From NCBI RefSeq assembly GCF_002843175.1, contig NZ_PJEO01000013.1, positions 1 through 64,000 of the forward strand: a DNA stretch of 64,000 nucleotides, read 5' to 3'. The translations under genes and the position numbers were made by a program. This DNA comes from Confluentibacter flavum. Lineage in GTDB: Bacteria > Bacteroidota > Bacteroidia > Flavobacteriales > Flavobacteriaceae. The first letter of the stretch is position 1, and the number at the start of each line of letters is the position of its first letter. The notes under the pieces are model-generated. The model was not told where the DNA came from. It made no database searches and saw only the letters and a program-made list of their open reading frames with translations. Positions 52,559 to 61,638 of the stretch are shown one piece after another.

Positions 52559-52619
52559 CTAATTAAATAACAATGAACTTTTAATTTAATTCATTTGAAA
52601 TAGTATATTTAAACTTTAA

Positions 52620-53597
52620 ATGAAAATAGTAGAGCAAATAAAACAACCCATAGCCTATGAAATGGATCTTTTCGAGCAAAAGTTCCTGTTATCTATGGCT
52701 AGTAAAGTGGCTTTGCTTAACAGAATTACGACTTACATTGTAAATAGGAAAGGCAAACAAATGCGCCCCATGTTTGTGTTTTTGGTTGCTAAAATGGTAT
52801 CGAATGGCGAAGTTAGCGAGCGTACCTATCGAGGCGCTTCGGTTATTGAATTGATACACACCGCTACTTTGGTGCATGATGATGTGGTTGACGATAGTAA
52901 CCGCAGAAGGGGCTTTTTTTCAGTCAATGCCCTTTGGAAAAATAAAATAGCTGTTTTAATAGGTGATTATTTATTATCAAAAGGCTTATTACTTTCTATT
53001 GATAATAATGACTTTGATTTGCTTAAAATTATTTCCATCGCTGTGCGTGAAATGAGCGAAGGCGAATTACTTCAAATAGAGAAAGCTAGAAAGCTAGATA
53101 TTACAGAAGCTATTTATTATGAAATCATTCGTCAAAAAACCGCAACGCTCATAGCAGCTTGCTGTAGTTTGGGTGCGGCCTCGGTAAAACCAGAATCCGA
53201 TCATGTGGAAACCATGCGCAAGTTTGGTGAATTGATAGGGATGGCCTTTCAAATTAAGGACGATTTGTTCGATTACGGTGATGCACAAATTGGTAAGCCA
53301 ACGGGAATCGACATCAAAGAGCAAAAAATGACTTTGCCTTTAATTTATGTGCTTAATCAAGCATCTGAAAAAGATAAGAACTGGTTAATTAATTCCATAA
53401 AAAATCATAATAAAGATAGTAAGCGCGTAAAAGAAGTGATTGCTTTTGTAAAAGATAATGGAGGTCTGGATTATGCCATCAATAAAATGAACTTGTTTCA
53501 AGAAGAAGCTCTAAAACTGCTTGAAGTCTATCCAGAATCAGATTATAAAAAATCACTGGAATTAATGGTGAATTATGTTATTGATAGGAAGAAATAA
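52620..53597 (+). CDS. Polyprenyl diphosphate synthase (octaprenyl type)
   Basis: Condenses isopentenyl diphosphate onto an allylic diphosphate to make a long prenyl chain, probably the menaquinone side chain. The 325-residue protein has both aspartate-rich motifs, HDDVVDDSNRRRG (about residue 86) and KDDLFDYG (about 220), and GKQMRPMFVFLVAK at the N-terminal region. Chain length is not readable. Start is ATG 52620. Confidence 0.9.
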   Translation: MKIVEQIKQPIAYEMDLFEQKFLLSMASKVALLNRITTYIVNRKGKQMRPMFVFLVAKMVSNGEVSERTYRGASVIELIHTATLVHDDVVDDSNRRRGFFSVNALWKNKIAVLIGDYLLSKGLLLSIDNNDFDLLKIISIAVREMSEGELLQIEKARKLDITEAIYYEIIRQKTATLIAACCSLGAASVKPESDHVETMRKFGELIGMAFQIKDDLFDYGDAQIGKPTGIDIKEQKMTLPLIYVLNQASEKDKNWLINSIKNHNKDSKRVKEVIAFVKDNGGLDYAINKMNLFQEEALKLLEVYPESDYKKSLELMVNYVIDRKK

Positions 53598-53601
53598 CTA
53601 G

Positions 53602-53994
53602 TTATTTTAACCGTTCTAACACCCCTTTTCGTTTTACGATGTTTTTATAATCCCATTGAATGTCTTTTGACTTTTCAATCCACCTTTCTAAATCCATGCT
53701 ATTTATTTGGGTGATAGAAGTGTAAAGTATGGAAGCGTCTTTAAATTTACCAGAACCTAATTTTAAATCCTCTTCGTTAAAACTTGCGCCACTCCAAAAC
53801 ATCAAGCGAATGCCATTTTTTAATTTACTATAACCAACAATTGGGTTTCCATCTAAAAACCAAACGGGATGTCTGTGCCAAATTTTGCTTTCTACGTCTG
53901 GTAATTGTCTATAAATAAAAACGGCTAAAAAGTCACATATTTGACGTTCCTCAAATTCTAGATAGTCATTATATGCAGCTATTTCTTGATTCAT
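53602..53994 (-). CDS. DUF1801-family protein
   Basis: A 130-residue protein with the DUF1801 features: SKIWHRHPVWFLDGNPIVGYS, then GIRLMFWSGASF, and the C-terminal KDIQWDYKNIVKRKG. I place the start at ATG 53994 (MNQEIAAYNDYLEFEER), one base from the stop of the next gene, rather than an overlapping upstream ATG. Function unknown; some relatives are called iron-chaperone-like. It is downstream of a second DUF1801 gene. Confidence 0.75.
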   Translation of the reverse strand: MNQEIAAYNDYLEFEERQICDFLAVFIYRQLPDVESKIWHRHPVWFLDGNPIVGYSKLKNGIRLMFWSGASFNEEDLKLGSGKFKDASILYTSITQINSMDLERWIEKSKDIQWDYKNIVKRKGVLERLK

Positions 53995-53995
53995 G

Positions 53996-54352
53996 TTATT
54001 TTTGATTGTTTTCATTAACTCGAAAAACTACAATTTCAGTAATCAAATCAACAGGTAGATCTTCACTTAAAGGAAATTGAACAGACCCTTTTCCTTGTTT
54101 ATATTTAGAAAGTTGGGATTCGAACTTTTGGTGTCCGGTAGGCGTTGCATAAAACCCAATATGTTTTGTAAATCCGCCAAAGTAAACAAGCGGTTTTTTG
54201 TTCAGTTTATAAGCGGGCATACCATAAGAAATACTTTCAATGGCGTTTGGGGCATTTTTTAAAATGGTTTTACGAACTAACTGTAATTTATTCTGAACGT
54301 TTTTAGGAAATTTAGTTATATAGTCTTCAACAGTATTTATTCCTTTTTTCAT
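53996..54352 (-). CDS. DUF1801 / YdhG-like protein
   Basis: A 118-residue protein with TVEDYITKFPKNVQNKLQLV, the SYGMPAYKLNKKPLVYFGGF core and HIGFYATPTGH. These match the YdhG/DUF1801 family, whose molecular function is unknown. With the gene after it, it forms a pair of distant family members, arranged so that one stop and the next start are one base apart. Confidence 0.8.
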   Translation of the reverse strand: MKKGINTVEDYITKFPKNVQNKLQLVRKTILKNAPNAIESISYGMPAYKLNKKPLVYFGGFTKHIGFYATPTGHQKFESQLSKYKQGKGSVQFPLSEDLPVDLITEIVVFRVNENNQK

Positions 54353-54409
54353 CTTTTAAATGGTGTGTAAATCTTCATATATGACGATAAATCAATCTAA
54401 ATTCAAATA

Positions 54410-54925
54410 TTATTTAATGCGAATTGCTTTTGTAGTAAACGATAGTCCTTGCTGCCCCATAGTTGAATTCATGACTCCCTCAAATAAAGGTTCGGGACAG
54501 TTTTTAGGGATTTTCCACTCAAATATAAAATTGGAACCAGTGCCTCCCGTAGTGTCAACTTCATCTATAATAATGTCTGCTGTTTCCATTGGTGCCAGAA
54601 ATATGGGATGATTAAAATAAGTTCTAACTAATTTACCATGCGTATCATAATAACCAGCTTTTAAAACATAAATAGTGTCTAAATCACTTATGTTCCTTAA
54701 ACTTACCATGGCGGTTAAGTTGTGGGTTTTGTGTTCTGATAAACTATAAATCTGTGAATAAATTGAAAGATACGATTTGCCAAATTCAAGGCTGTCTTTC
54801 TTACTTAAGTCTATCATTCTTTTAGACCAATTTTCTGTATTTAATGAACTAACTTCTTTTTGTGTGTTACTACAGCTTAATAAACTTAAAACAACTATTA
54901 CTAAGGCTACAATTGATTTCATCAT
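54410..54925 (-). CDS. DUF3124 lipoprotein
   Basis: A 171-residue lipoprotein; LSLLSCSNT places the lipid-bearing Cys near residue 18. The mature domain (SIYSQIYSLSEHKTHNLTAMVSLRN, then IYVLKAGYYDTHGKLVRTYF and VDTTGGTGSNFIFEWK) matches DUF3124. Function unknown. It is a single-gene minus-strand unit. Confidence 0.82.
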   Translation of the reverse strand: MMKSIVALVIVVLSLLSCSNTQKEVSSLNTENWSKRMIDLSKKDSLEFGKSYLSIYSQIYSLSEHKTHNLTAMVSLRNISDLDTIYVLKAGYYDTHGKLVRTYFNHPIFLAPMETADIIIDEVDTTGGTGSNFIFEWKIPKNCPEPLFEGVMNSTMGQQGLSFTTKAIRIK

Positions 54926-55023
54926 CCATTTTTAATTTAATAATAATGTATTTTATATGCTTTGCGCATATAAAAATATACTTACTAAGGTAATGAAATT
55001 TCACAAAAAAGAGTTAGAACTTT

Positions 55024-55992
55024 TTATTGCTGTTGCTGTTGCTGTTGTTGTTGGTGCTGAATGATTTCCAAATTCTGCAAATAGCTGTTATTTGTAGATG
55101 AAGGCATAAAATCTTTTGTTTTGAAAGAATCCAAATGATTGTTTTTTGTTGTGCTAACATCTACCTTAACAAGCAGCTTATCTTCAACATTTCCTTTAAA
55201 AACACCTTTAACAGGAGAACAGTCGTCATAATGTCTTCCAACGGCTAAACGCACATGGTTTTCATTAGCAATGGCATTGTTTGTCGGGTCTACACCAAAC
55301 CATCCATAAAAAGGGATGTAAGCTTCAATCCATGCATGTGTAGCACCTTCGCCTCTTGTTATAGTTTCATTTGGGCATATATAACCACTAACATAGCGTG
55401 CGGGAATTCCAATCATTCTAACAAATTGCAATAATACATTGGTAAAGTCTTGGCAAACGCCTGCTTTTAAATCCCAAACTTCCTCTAGGGTAGAGTTTAC
55501 AGTGGTTATTCCTTGAATATACTTGAAGTTTTTATATACATATTCGCAAAGTTCTAAAACCACTTTATAGGGTGAATGGTTTTTGGTATCAATAGCTTCA
55601 ATTAAATTCAGTACTTCTTGATTGGTTGCAAAAGCTTTGTTATAGGATGTGAAGTCTATATACTCTATATGCCTTTGTATCGCTTTTATTTCAGCCCATT
55701 GTTCATCAATAGCCACACTGTCATCAGGAAAAATTTTATCAAACGTAAGAACTTCTACTTCAGATTCAATAAATAGCTCTTTATGGGGTTCTGTAATCAT
55801 AAAGGTGCCGAACGTGTTGTTGTAGAAATCCGTAAACGTTTGAATATATGCATTATTAGTAACGGCAATGGTATGGGATAACACCTTTTGGTACTCATCA
55901 TTTATAGGATGAAGCCTAATTAAATTAGCGGCATCAATCACTGAATTACTGTATGTGTATTTTGTAAGATGTTTAATGTAAAATTTAGCCAT
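55024..55992 (-). CDS. Transglutaminase-like cysteine peptidase of the ATP-grasp cluster
   Basis: A 322-residue cytoplasmic protein with an N-terminal transglutaminase-associated beta domain (about 1-140) and a transglutaminase core. The catalytic triad is readable: Cys in AGVCQDFTNV, His in ATHAWIEAY and Asp in GVDPTNN. A poly-Gln tail (nine Gln after a His) comes from a CAA/CAG tract at 55024-55060. I use ATG 55992, because an overlapping upstream TTG would add five residues before it. It is the last gene of a three-gene operon with the alpha-E and ATP-grasp proteins. The family is proposed to cleave or modify peptides made by the ATP-grasp partner. Confidence 0.85.
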   Translation of the reverse strand: MAKFYIKHLTKYTYSNSVIDAANLIRLHPINDEYQKVLSHTIAVTNNAYIQTFTDFYNNTFGTFMITEPHKELFIESEVEVLTFDKIFPDDSVAIDEQWAEIKAIQRHIEYIDFTSYNKAFATNQEVLNLIEAIDTKNHSPYKVVLELCEYVYKNFKYIQGITTVNSTLEEVWDLKAGVCQDFTNVLLQFVRMIGIPARYVSGYICPNETITRGEGATHAWIEAYIPFYGWFGVDPTNNAIANENHVRLAVGRHYDDCSPVKGVFKGNVEDKLLVKVDVSTTKNNHLDSFKTKDFMPSSTNNSYLQNLEIIQHQQQQQQQQQ

Positions 55993-56003
55993 GATTTCTT
56001 GAA

Positions 56004-56930
56004 TCAATTATTTTGTGAAAAGTACACCGCATTAATGTTCAGTGATATATTGCGAATATCGGTTTTAATATCATTAATAAAGTTATTTAAACCTTGTTTA
56101 TTAATATTTTCAATAGTAGTGTATTTAATGGTACTTTCCAATTTTCCCAATAAAAATTCAATATTATTTTTTTCAAGTTCACCACTCTCAATAAGTTGGT
56201 TTATATGTCGGTTTAATTTGTTTACACAATAATACACCGATCTTGGGAACAATTTATCTTGAAATACCATTCTGATGACATGGTCTTCGTTAAAAGTGGA
56301 TTTGTGTGTTTTTAAATATAACTGATAGCCACCAACGGAAAGCAATAAATTTTTCCAATAAAAACTTTGTTCTAAACTATCGGATGTCTTTCCAATTTCT
56401 ATAAGCTTAATAGCAGTAAAGTCTGAAATTTGAATAACACGCTCTAAAAATTTACCGACGTTCATAAAATAGTAAGAAGCTCCTCGTTCTTGTGTCACAT
56501 CAGCCGTACCATTATATATCAAATGATAATTTCTAAGATCTTCCAAAAATTGTATGGGGTCTTCTTCACGAAGTTTTTTAGGCAAATCTTTATTGGTAAG
56601 ATACAAGTAATAATTATTTATACTAAGCCATAGTTCCCTAGAAATATGTTCTTGAACACTTCTCGCGTTTTCTCTGGCTTTGGTTACTATGTTTATAATA
56701 GAGTTCGAGTTTTCATAACTAAACACCATAAATTCGATACATTCTATGGCATCTTCGGTATAAAACTCATTGTCTGAGGTCGTGAAATTTTTAATGATTG
56801 GCGTCCAGGAAAAGAGTTCAGGAGAGTCTTGATTGGCATAAAAATTTACTTTAAGTAAATTTAAAATACCGCTTCCACGTTCCATATACCTCTCTAACCA
56901 AATGAGATTATTTGCTACTCTACTTAACAT
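56004..56930 (-). CDS. Alpha-E domain protein
   Basis: A 308-residue all-helical protein with the family start MLSRVANNLIWLERYMERG. Helices rich in Glu, Lys and aromatic residues follow (AINAVYF at the end). Alpha-E proteins are always found with circularly permuted ATP-grasp and transglutaminase genes and are thought to act with them in peptide-bond chemistry. No biochemical role is proven. It sits between the two partners, 19 bases from the ATP-grasp gene and 11 from the transglutaminase. Confidence 0.85.
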   Translation of the reverse strand: MLSRVANNLIWLERYMERGSGILNLLKVNFYANQDSPELFSWTPIIKNFTTSDNEFYTEDAIECIEFMVFSYENSNSIINIVTKARENARSVQEHISRELWLSINNYYLYLTNKDLPKKLREEDPIQFLEDLRNYHLIYNGTADVTQERGASYYFMNVGKFLERVIQISDFTAIKLIEIGKTSDSLEQSFYWKNLLLSVGGYQLYLKTHKSTFNEDHVIRMVFQDKLFPRSVYYCVNKLNRHINQLIESGELEKNNIEFLLGKLESTIKYTTIENINKQGLNNFINDIKTDIRNISLNINAVYFSQNN

Positions 56931-56949
56931 ACTAATGTTTTTCTGATTA

Positions 56950-58392
56950 TTATTGTATTACCCATGTATCTTTACTGCCACCACCTTGAGAACTATTTAC
57001 TACCAAAGAACCTTTTTTTAAGGCGACTCTAGTAAGACCACCCGGACAAATATCGATGCCATCCCGGCCAGCAAGAGCAAATGGCCTTAAATCTATACAG
57101 CGAGGGGACAATTGACCGTTTATGTAGCATGGGGCTGTAGACAATCTTAAAATAGGTTGCGCTATAAAATTTTCAGGTTTTTTCTTGACGTTATCTATGT
57201 AGTCTTTTATTTCTTCATCATTCGCTTCGTGCCCCATTAGCATACCGTACCCACCACTACCATCGGTTTTTTTAATAACCATTTCTCTTATGTTTTTAAT
57301 AACGTGTTCAAGTTCGTCTGGTCTTCCTAATTGATAAGTTTCAATATTTTTTAAAATAGGCTCTTCACCTAAATAATATTTTATCATATCGGGCACGTAA
57401 ATATAAATGGCTTTATCATCTGCAATTCCAGTTCCAGGGGCGTTTACAATATTTACATTTCCTTTTCTATAAACATCCATAATACCCGCAACACCTAATA
57501 TACTTTTGGCATTAAACTCTAAAGGGTCTAAAAAATCATCATCCACACGTCTGTAAATAACATCCACTTGTTTTAAACCATTAGTGGTTTTCATGTAAAC
57601 AAAATGATTTTTAACAACCAAATCACTTCCCTCTACCAATTCAATACCCATAAGTCTGGCTAACGTCGTGTGCTCATAATAGGCGGAATTGTAAATGCCG
57701 GGAGTTAAAAGTACAATATTAGGATTCAAATTATTGGAAAGCTCCTTTAATTTTTTGTAGAGCATGTTTGGGTAATTAGACACCGAACGCACACCGTTTT
57801 TTGGCAAAATCCCAGGAAATAAGCGTTTGGATATTTCTCTGTTTTCTAACATATAGCTAACTCCAGAAGGTGTACGCAAATTATCTTCGAGTACATAAAA
57901 TTCGCCATCATTATTACGAATTAAATCTACTCCAGAAATATGTACATAAATATCATAAGGGACTTTCACACCTTTCATTTCGCGTAAAAAACTGGGGCAA
58001 GAATAAATTAATTCACCTGGCATAATACCATCTTTAATAATGAATTGTTCATTGTAAATATCCTTGATAAACAGGTTTAAAGCTTTAAGACGCTGTTTGA
58101 TGCCTCGTTCAATTTTTTCCCATTCCACAGCAGTTATTATTCTTGGAACAATATCAAAAGGGAATATTTTCTCAATTCCTTCATTGTCGCTGTAGACTGT
58201 GAAAGTGACACCTTGGCTCATGAATAATTGCTTAGAAAGTTCTTCTTTTTTTGTTAATTTTTCAGGAGATGTATTTTTTAAATATTCTATAAATCCCTCA
58301 TACTGAGTTCTTATCTTTGAATCGGTACAGTACATCTCGTCCCAAGTGCTTGGTAATTGATTGTAGGATGAAAAAAGGTTGGTGTTTTCCAT
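56950..58392 (-). CDS. Circularly permuted ATP-grasp protein
   Basis: A 480-residue protein of the circularly permuted ATP-grasp family (DUF404/407 relatives). Landmarks are FYVLEDNLRTPSGVSYMLEN, DVIYRRVDDDFLDPL, NAPGTGIADDKAIYIYVPDM and KTDGSGGYGM. RPILR-type AQPILRLSTAPCYINGQLSPR and the ending GSLVVNSSQGGGSKDTWVIQ complete it. By family it should join a carboxylate to an amine using ATP. The start is ATG 58392, rather than an upstream TTG. It is the first gene of the operon. Confidence 0.87.
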   Translation of the reverse strand: MENTNLFSSYNQLPSTWDEMYCTDSKIRTQYEGFIEYLKNTSPEKLTKKEELSKQLFMSQGVTFTVYSDNEGIEKIFPFDIVPRIITAVEWEKIERGIKQRLKALNLFIKDIYNEQFIIKDGIMPGELIYSCPSFLREMKGVKVPYDIYVHISGVDLIRNNDGEFYVLEDNLRTPSGVSYMLENREISKRLFPGILPKNGVRSVSNYPNMLYKKLKELSNNLNPNIVLLTPGIYNSAYYEHTTLARLMGIELVEGSDLVVKNHFVYMKTTNGLKQVDVIYRRVDDDFLDPLEFNAKSILGVAGIMDVYRKGNVNIVNAPGTGIADDKAIYIYVPDMIKYYLGEEPILKNIETYQLGRPDELEHVIKNIREMVIKKTDGSGGYGMLMGHEANDEEIKDYIDNVKKKPENFIAQPILRLSTAPCYINGQLSPRCIDLRPFALAGRDGIDICPGGLTRVALKKGSLVVNSSQGGGSKDTWVIQ

Positions 58393-58696
58393 AAGTTTTA
58401 ATGTCTCTAACAAATGTAAAAATTTATTGAAAAATATTCAATAAATTCATGTTTTAAGTAAATAAAAATCAGTGTTTATTCATTTTTACCAAAAATATCA
58501 TCATTAAAAAATTAAAAACATAAATTTAATATGACTTAATTGATTTCTTCATAATGAGGTGATAAGTTAAGAAAAGAAATTTTATTTTCCTTAAAAACCG
58601 CTATATTATTATTCAAATAATTGAGTTTAATGATTATTTTTTGACCTTTAGGCAACCTTTTAAATAAAATTAGCGTCTTTTTAAATAGAACAACCA
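58393..58696. other. Divergent intergenic region with no gene
   Basis: About 300 AT-rich bases between the ATP-grasp gene and the sigma-factor gene. The right end holds the ECF promoter at 58652-58677. No -7 box of good quality was found for the ATP-grasp operon, and no hairpin of note. Confidence 0.6.
58652..58677 (+). promoter_or_regulatory. ECF-type promoter of the sigma-factor operon
   Basis: GCAACC (58652-58657) and CGTC (58674-58677) are the AAC and CGTC cores of ECF-sigma promoters, 16 bases apart. It lies 20 bases before the ATG. Autoregulation by the sigma factor encoded just downstream is the usual arrangement and is inferred here. Confidence 0.6.
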
Positions 58697-59272
58697 ATGA
58701 AGTCACTTTTGAAAGTCATACAACTTTATAAAAACGAAACTACGCTTATAGAAAAGGCTGCGAAAAATAATCGTGAAGCACAGCAGACACTATTTGAAAT
58801 GTTTTCACCTAAAATGTTAAGCGTTTGCAGATATTATATTTCCGATTTGCAATATGCAGAAGATGTCATGTTAGATGGTTTTTTTAAAGTGTTCACCCAT
58901 TTAAAAAGCTTTAAGAATGAAGGGAGTTTTGAAGGTTGGATAAGACGTATTATGATCAGGGAAAGTATATCATTTTTAAGAAAGCAAAAGCAAATTGAAC
59001 TTTCAATGGATGACATACACTATGAAAATGATTATGATGATAGCATCAACACAAATATTGAAGTAGCTGATCTGCAAAAACTGATAGACGACCTTCCCGA
59101 AGGCTATAAAATAGTATTTGTTATGTATGCGATTGAAGGGTACAAGCATCATGAAATTGCAAGCATGTTGCATATTACCGAAGGCACATCAAAATCACAA
59201 TTATTTAAAGCTAGAAAATTATTGCAAGAAAAAATAAAAGAAATAAATACCACAAGTTATGGCACCAAATAA
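58697..59272 (+). CDS. ECF-family RNA polymerase sigma factor
   Basis: A 191-residue sigma-70 factor with region 2 (about residues 25-95, including DVMLDGFFKVFTHLKSF and GWIRRIMIRE) and region 4 (about 125-180, with LPEGYKIVFVMYAIEGYKHH and EIASMLHITEGTSKSQLFKARK). Region 3 is missing, as in ECF sigmas. Its stop overlaps the next gene by 14 bases, so sigma and partner are coupled. An ECF promoter precedes it. Confidence 0.9.
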   Translation: MKSLLKVIQLYKNETTLIEKAAKNNREAQQTLFEMFSPKMLSVCRYYISDLQYAEDVMLDGFFKVFTHLKSFKNEGSFEGWIRRIMIRESISFLRKQKQIELSMDDIHYENDYDDSINTNIEVADLQKLIDDLPEGYKIVFVMYAIEGYKHHEIASMLHITEGTSKSQLFKARKLLQEKIKEINTTSYGTK

Positions 59273-59966
59273 ATTTGACCATCATATTAATGAAAAGCTA
59301 AACAACCGAACATTGCAACCGTCGACAGATGCTTGGAATACATTATCTAAACGCTTAGATAACAAAACCGAAAAGCACAAAAGCAAACCTTACTGGTGGT
59401 TGGGTTTAGCAGCAAGTCTTGTGGGCATTTTATTGGTCACCACTTTGTTTTATAATAACACAAATGTTGAGAGCAATCCTATAATAGTTAATAATCCGCA
59501 ACCCATTAAAGAGGTGTTACAAGAAAGCGTTCAAACGCAAGATTTAATTAAAAACAAGAAACCAATTATAATAGAACAAAAAACAAATGACAAGGAGGTT
59601 CTTGTAGTTAATAATAGTGACCACCCAACAATAGAATTAAAGAATGGAACAGTTCATTTTGCTGAAGCGACAGCAAAAGAATTAACATTTGAAGAACAGA
59701 AAATTCAAGATGTTGTTGTCCAAATACAACTATTAAAGAATAACAATGCAGATGTTACCGATTCAGAAATTGATGCGCTGTTACTTAAAGCGCAGAAAGA
59801 AATTAATTTAAACCAATTATATACTAACAAAGGGTTGGTTGATGCCAAATCATTGCTTCAAGATGTGGAGGCGGACATAGACCAATCGTTCAGGAGTAAA
59901 GTTTTTGAAGCTTTAAAAGATAGTTTTGGCACTGTAAAATCGGCCGTAGCCAATCGAAATAATTAA
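59259..59966 (+). CDS. Membrane-anchored partner of the sigma factor, possible anti-sigma
   Basis: A 235-residue protein with a 45-residue cytoplasmic-type start and one membrane helix (YWWLGLAASLVGILLVTTLF, residues 45-64). A long hydrophilic outer part (residues 70-235) follows. It has a charged helical repeat of EINLNQLYTNKGLVDAKSLL type. The topology and overlap with the sigma gene suggest an anti-sigma role, but no canonical zinc anti-sigma motif is present, so it may instead be a signal transducer. Confidence 0.65.
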   Translation: MAPNKFDHHINEKLNNRTLQPSTDAWNTLSKRLDNKTEKHKSKPYWWLGLAASLVGILLVTTLFYNNTNVESNPIIVNNPQPIKEVLQESVQTQDLIKNKKPIIIEQKTNDKEVLVVNNSDHPTIELKNGTVHFAEATAKELTFEEQKIQDVVVQIQLLKNNNADVTDSEIDALLLKAQKEINLNQLYTNKGLVDAKSLLQDVEADIDQSFRSKVFEALKDSFGTVKSAVANRNN

Positions 59967-59989
59967 AATCATCATCAATCATTAATCAA

Positions 59990-60007
59990 TCCCGATAGCT
60001 ATCGGGA
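59990..60007. repeat. Palindrome TCCCGATAGCTATCGGGA
   Basis: A perfect 18-base palindrome lies 16 bases before the next ATG. Its core recurs inside the family B repeat at 52534. It may be a hairpin in the leader of the beta-barrel gene. Confidence 0.6.
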
Positions 60008-60023
60008 CAAAAAACGAACAGTT

Positions 60024-61085
60024 ATGCAAACCATTACAAAACACCTAGTGCTGTTAGCACTACTATTCAGCATGCAATTAATCCATGCACAAGACACCAT
60101 TCCAGCAATTAAAAATCAAAAGAATATTGAGATGTTGGAAAGGGTAAAGACTGAAATTATAGAAGAAGAAAAGAAATATTTAAAACAAGAGGTGGAAGCC
60201 ATCAATAGAAAGTTGGATAACGGAGATATTACACTTGAAGAAGCCGAGAAGCTGAAAATGGAGGTAGCTAAAAAAACGGCATTGAATATAGAAAATCTAA
60301 CAGCAATAGCAGATAATAAAATAGCACTTTTAAAACGAAATAGTTATGGAATTAGTAGAATAGGGGAAGAACACAAATTTGGTATCGTGATTAATGATAT
60401 TCCATATGGCATTAGAAAAGATAAAAATGAACCCAAGAAATATGATAAAAGAACCACAAGTGACTTTGTATTAGCCTTTGGTTTTAACAATGCCATTATA
60501 GAAGGCGAAAGCTTGGATGATTCTCCTTATAAATTTGGAGGTTCACGATTTTTTGAAATAGGTACGGCTTGGAAAACGCGTGTATTTGATAACAGTAATT
60601 TTATGAGGTTAAAATATGGTGTGTCACTTCAAATAAACGGATTAAAGCCAACTGATAACTATCATTTTGTGCAACAAGGCAATCAAACTGTTCTTGAAAA
60701 CTTTCCTTATGAATTAAAAAAAGTGAAATTATCTGTTTCCAACTTAGTGTTTCCAGTTCATTTGGAATTTGGACCTTCCAAAAAAATAGAAAAGGATAAT
60801 TATATGAGGTATTCAACTAGCAATAAATTCAAAATAGGTTTAGGTGGCTATGGCGGATTTAATATAGGCACACGTCAAAAATTAAAATATGAAATTGATG
60901 GAGAACGCACCAAGGAAAAACAAAAAAGAGGATTTAATACAACCAATTTGGTTTATGGTGTTAGCGGATATATAGCTTTTGATGACACAGCATTATATGT
61001 TAAATACGATTTATCACCCATTTTTAATGACCAAGCAATAAAGCAAAATAATATTTCTATTGGGGTGAGGTTTGATATGGATTAA
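60024..61085 (+). CDS. Predicted outer-membrane beta-barrel protein of the sigma operon
   Basis: A 353-residue protein with signal peptide (LVLLALLFSMQLIHA, cleaved near residue 23) and a long helical segment after it (about 30-100, with EEEKKYLKQEVEAINRKL). A beta-rich C-terminal part ends NNISIGVRFDMD. The C-terminal residue is acidic rather than the typical Phe, so barrel assignment is moderate. It is co-directional with the sigma and partner genes and is likely part of the same regulon. Confidence 0.65.
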   Translation: MQTITKHLVLLALLFSMQLIHAQDTIPAIKNQKNIEMLERVKTEIIEEEKKYLKQEVEAINRKLDNGDITLEEAEKLKMEVAKKTALNIENLTAIADNKIALLKRNSYGISRIGEEHKFGIVINDIPYGIRKDKNEPKKYDKRTTSDFVLAFGFNNAIIEGESLDDSPYKFGGSRFFEIGTAWKTRVFDNSNFMRLKYGVSLQINGLKPTDNYHFVQQGNQTVLENFPYELKKVKLSVSNLVFPVHLEFGPSKKIEKDNYMRYSTSNKFKIGLGGYGGFNIGTRQKLKYEIDGERTKEKQKRGFNTTNLVYGVSGYIAFDDTALYVKYDLSPIFNDQAIKQNNISIGVRFDMD

Positions 61086-61106
61086 GCTAACACATATAAT
61101 ACAGAA

Positions 61107-61147
61107 ACCAAAAAGCGTTGAAATATTATTTCAACGCTTTTTTTACT
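61107..61147. terminator. Bidirectional terminator between the barrel gene and DoxX
   Basis: AAAAGCGTTGAAAT and ATTTCAACGCTTTT form a perfect 14-bp stem with an ATT loop, with A before and T after. It separates convergent genes. Confidence 0.85.
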
Positions 61148-61168
61148 AAAATAAACATCCTCCAAATT

Positions 61169-61543
61169 TTATGAAAAAAGAGGTTTGTACTTTTTGCTAT
61201 TATTCATTAGCAACATAATATTTAAAAATGCAACTACTAAGGCTGGCCAAAATTTGCTAATATCATTGTTGGTCATATTGAAAATTAAGAAAGACAGGCT
61301 TAATGGAAATAAAACAATAACTATAAAAGGGGTCCATTTATTTAAAACCAAGAGTAAACCTATTAAAATTTCAAGAATGTATAAATAAGGTAAGTACATG
61401 GCACTAGCATCTATAAAATACATGGAATCTTCTGGCATTTGCCCATATGATGTTGGTAAAAAATGTAAAAATTGATTTAAGGCATATACAATTAGAAATA
61501 AACCTAAAATAATTCGCGCCCATTTAAAAATATTGGAATTCAT
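61169..61543 (-). CDS. DoxX-family membrane protein
   Basis: A 124-residue integral membrane protein with about four helices (for example IILGLFLIVYALNQFLH, ILEILIGLLLVLN and PFIVIVLFPLSLSFLIF). The order and lengths fit DoxX. Substrate and role in this organism are unknown. It is a single-gene unit. Confidence 0.8.
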   Translation of the reverse strand: MNSNIFKWARIILGLFLIVYALNQFLHFLPTSYGQMPEDSMYFIDASAMYLPYLYILEILIGLLLVLNKWTPFIVIVLFPLSLSFLIFNMTNNDISKFWPALVVAFLNIMLLMNNSKKYKPLFS

Positions 61544-61638
61544 AATATCATGATTAGTTGTTTAATCATTCGAAGATATTATGATTCTGTAAAATAAAAT
61601 ATGACGAATGTCATATACCCTAAAAAGTTAATCATTTT

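Noticed and set aside
54926-55023. Possible proteasome-like (Anbu) gene near the ATP-grasp cluster
   Set aside because: Flanking genes are DUF3124 and a sigma factor; no Anbu-like frame was found in either direction within the window.
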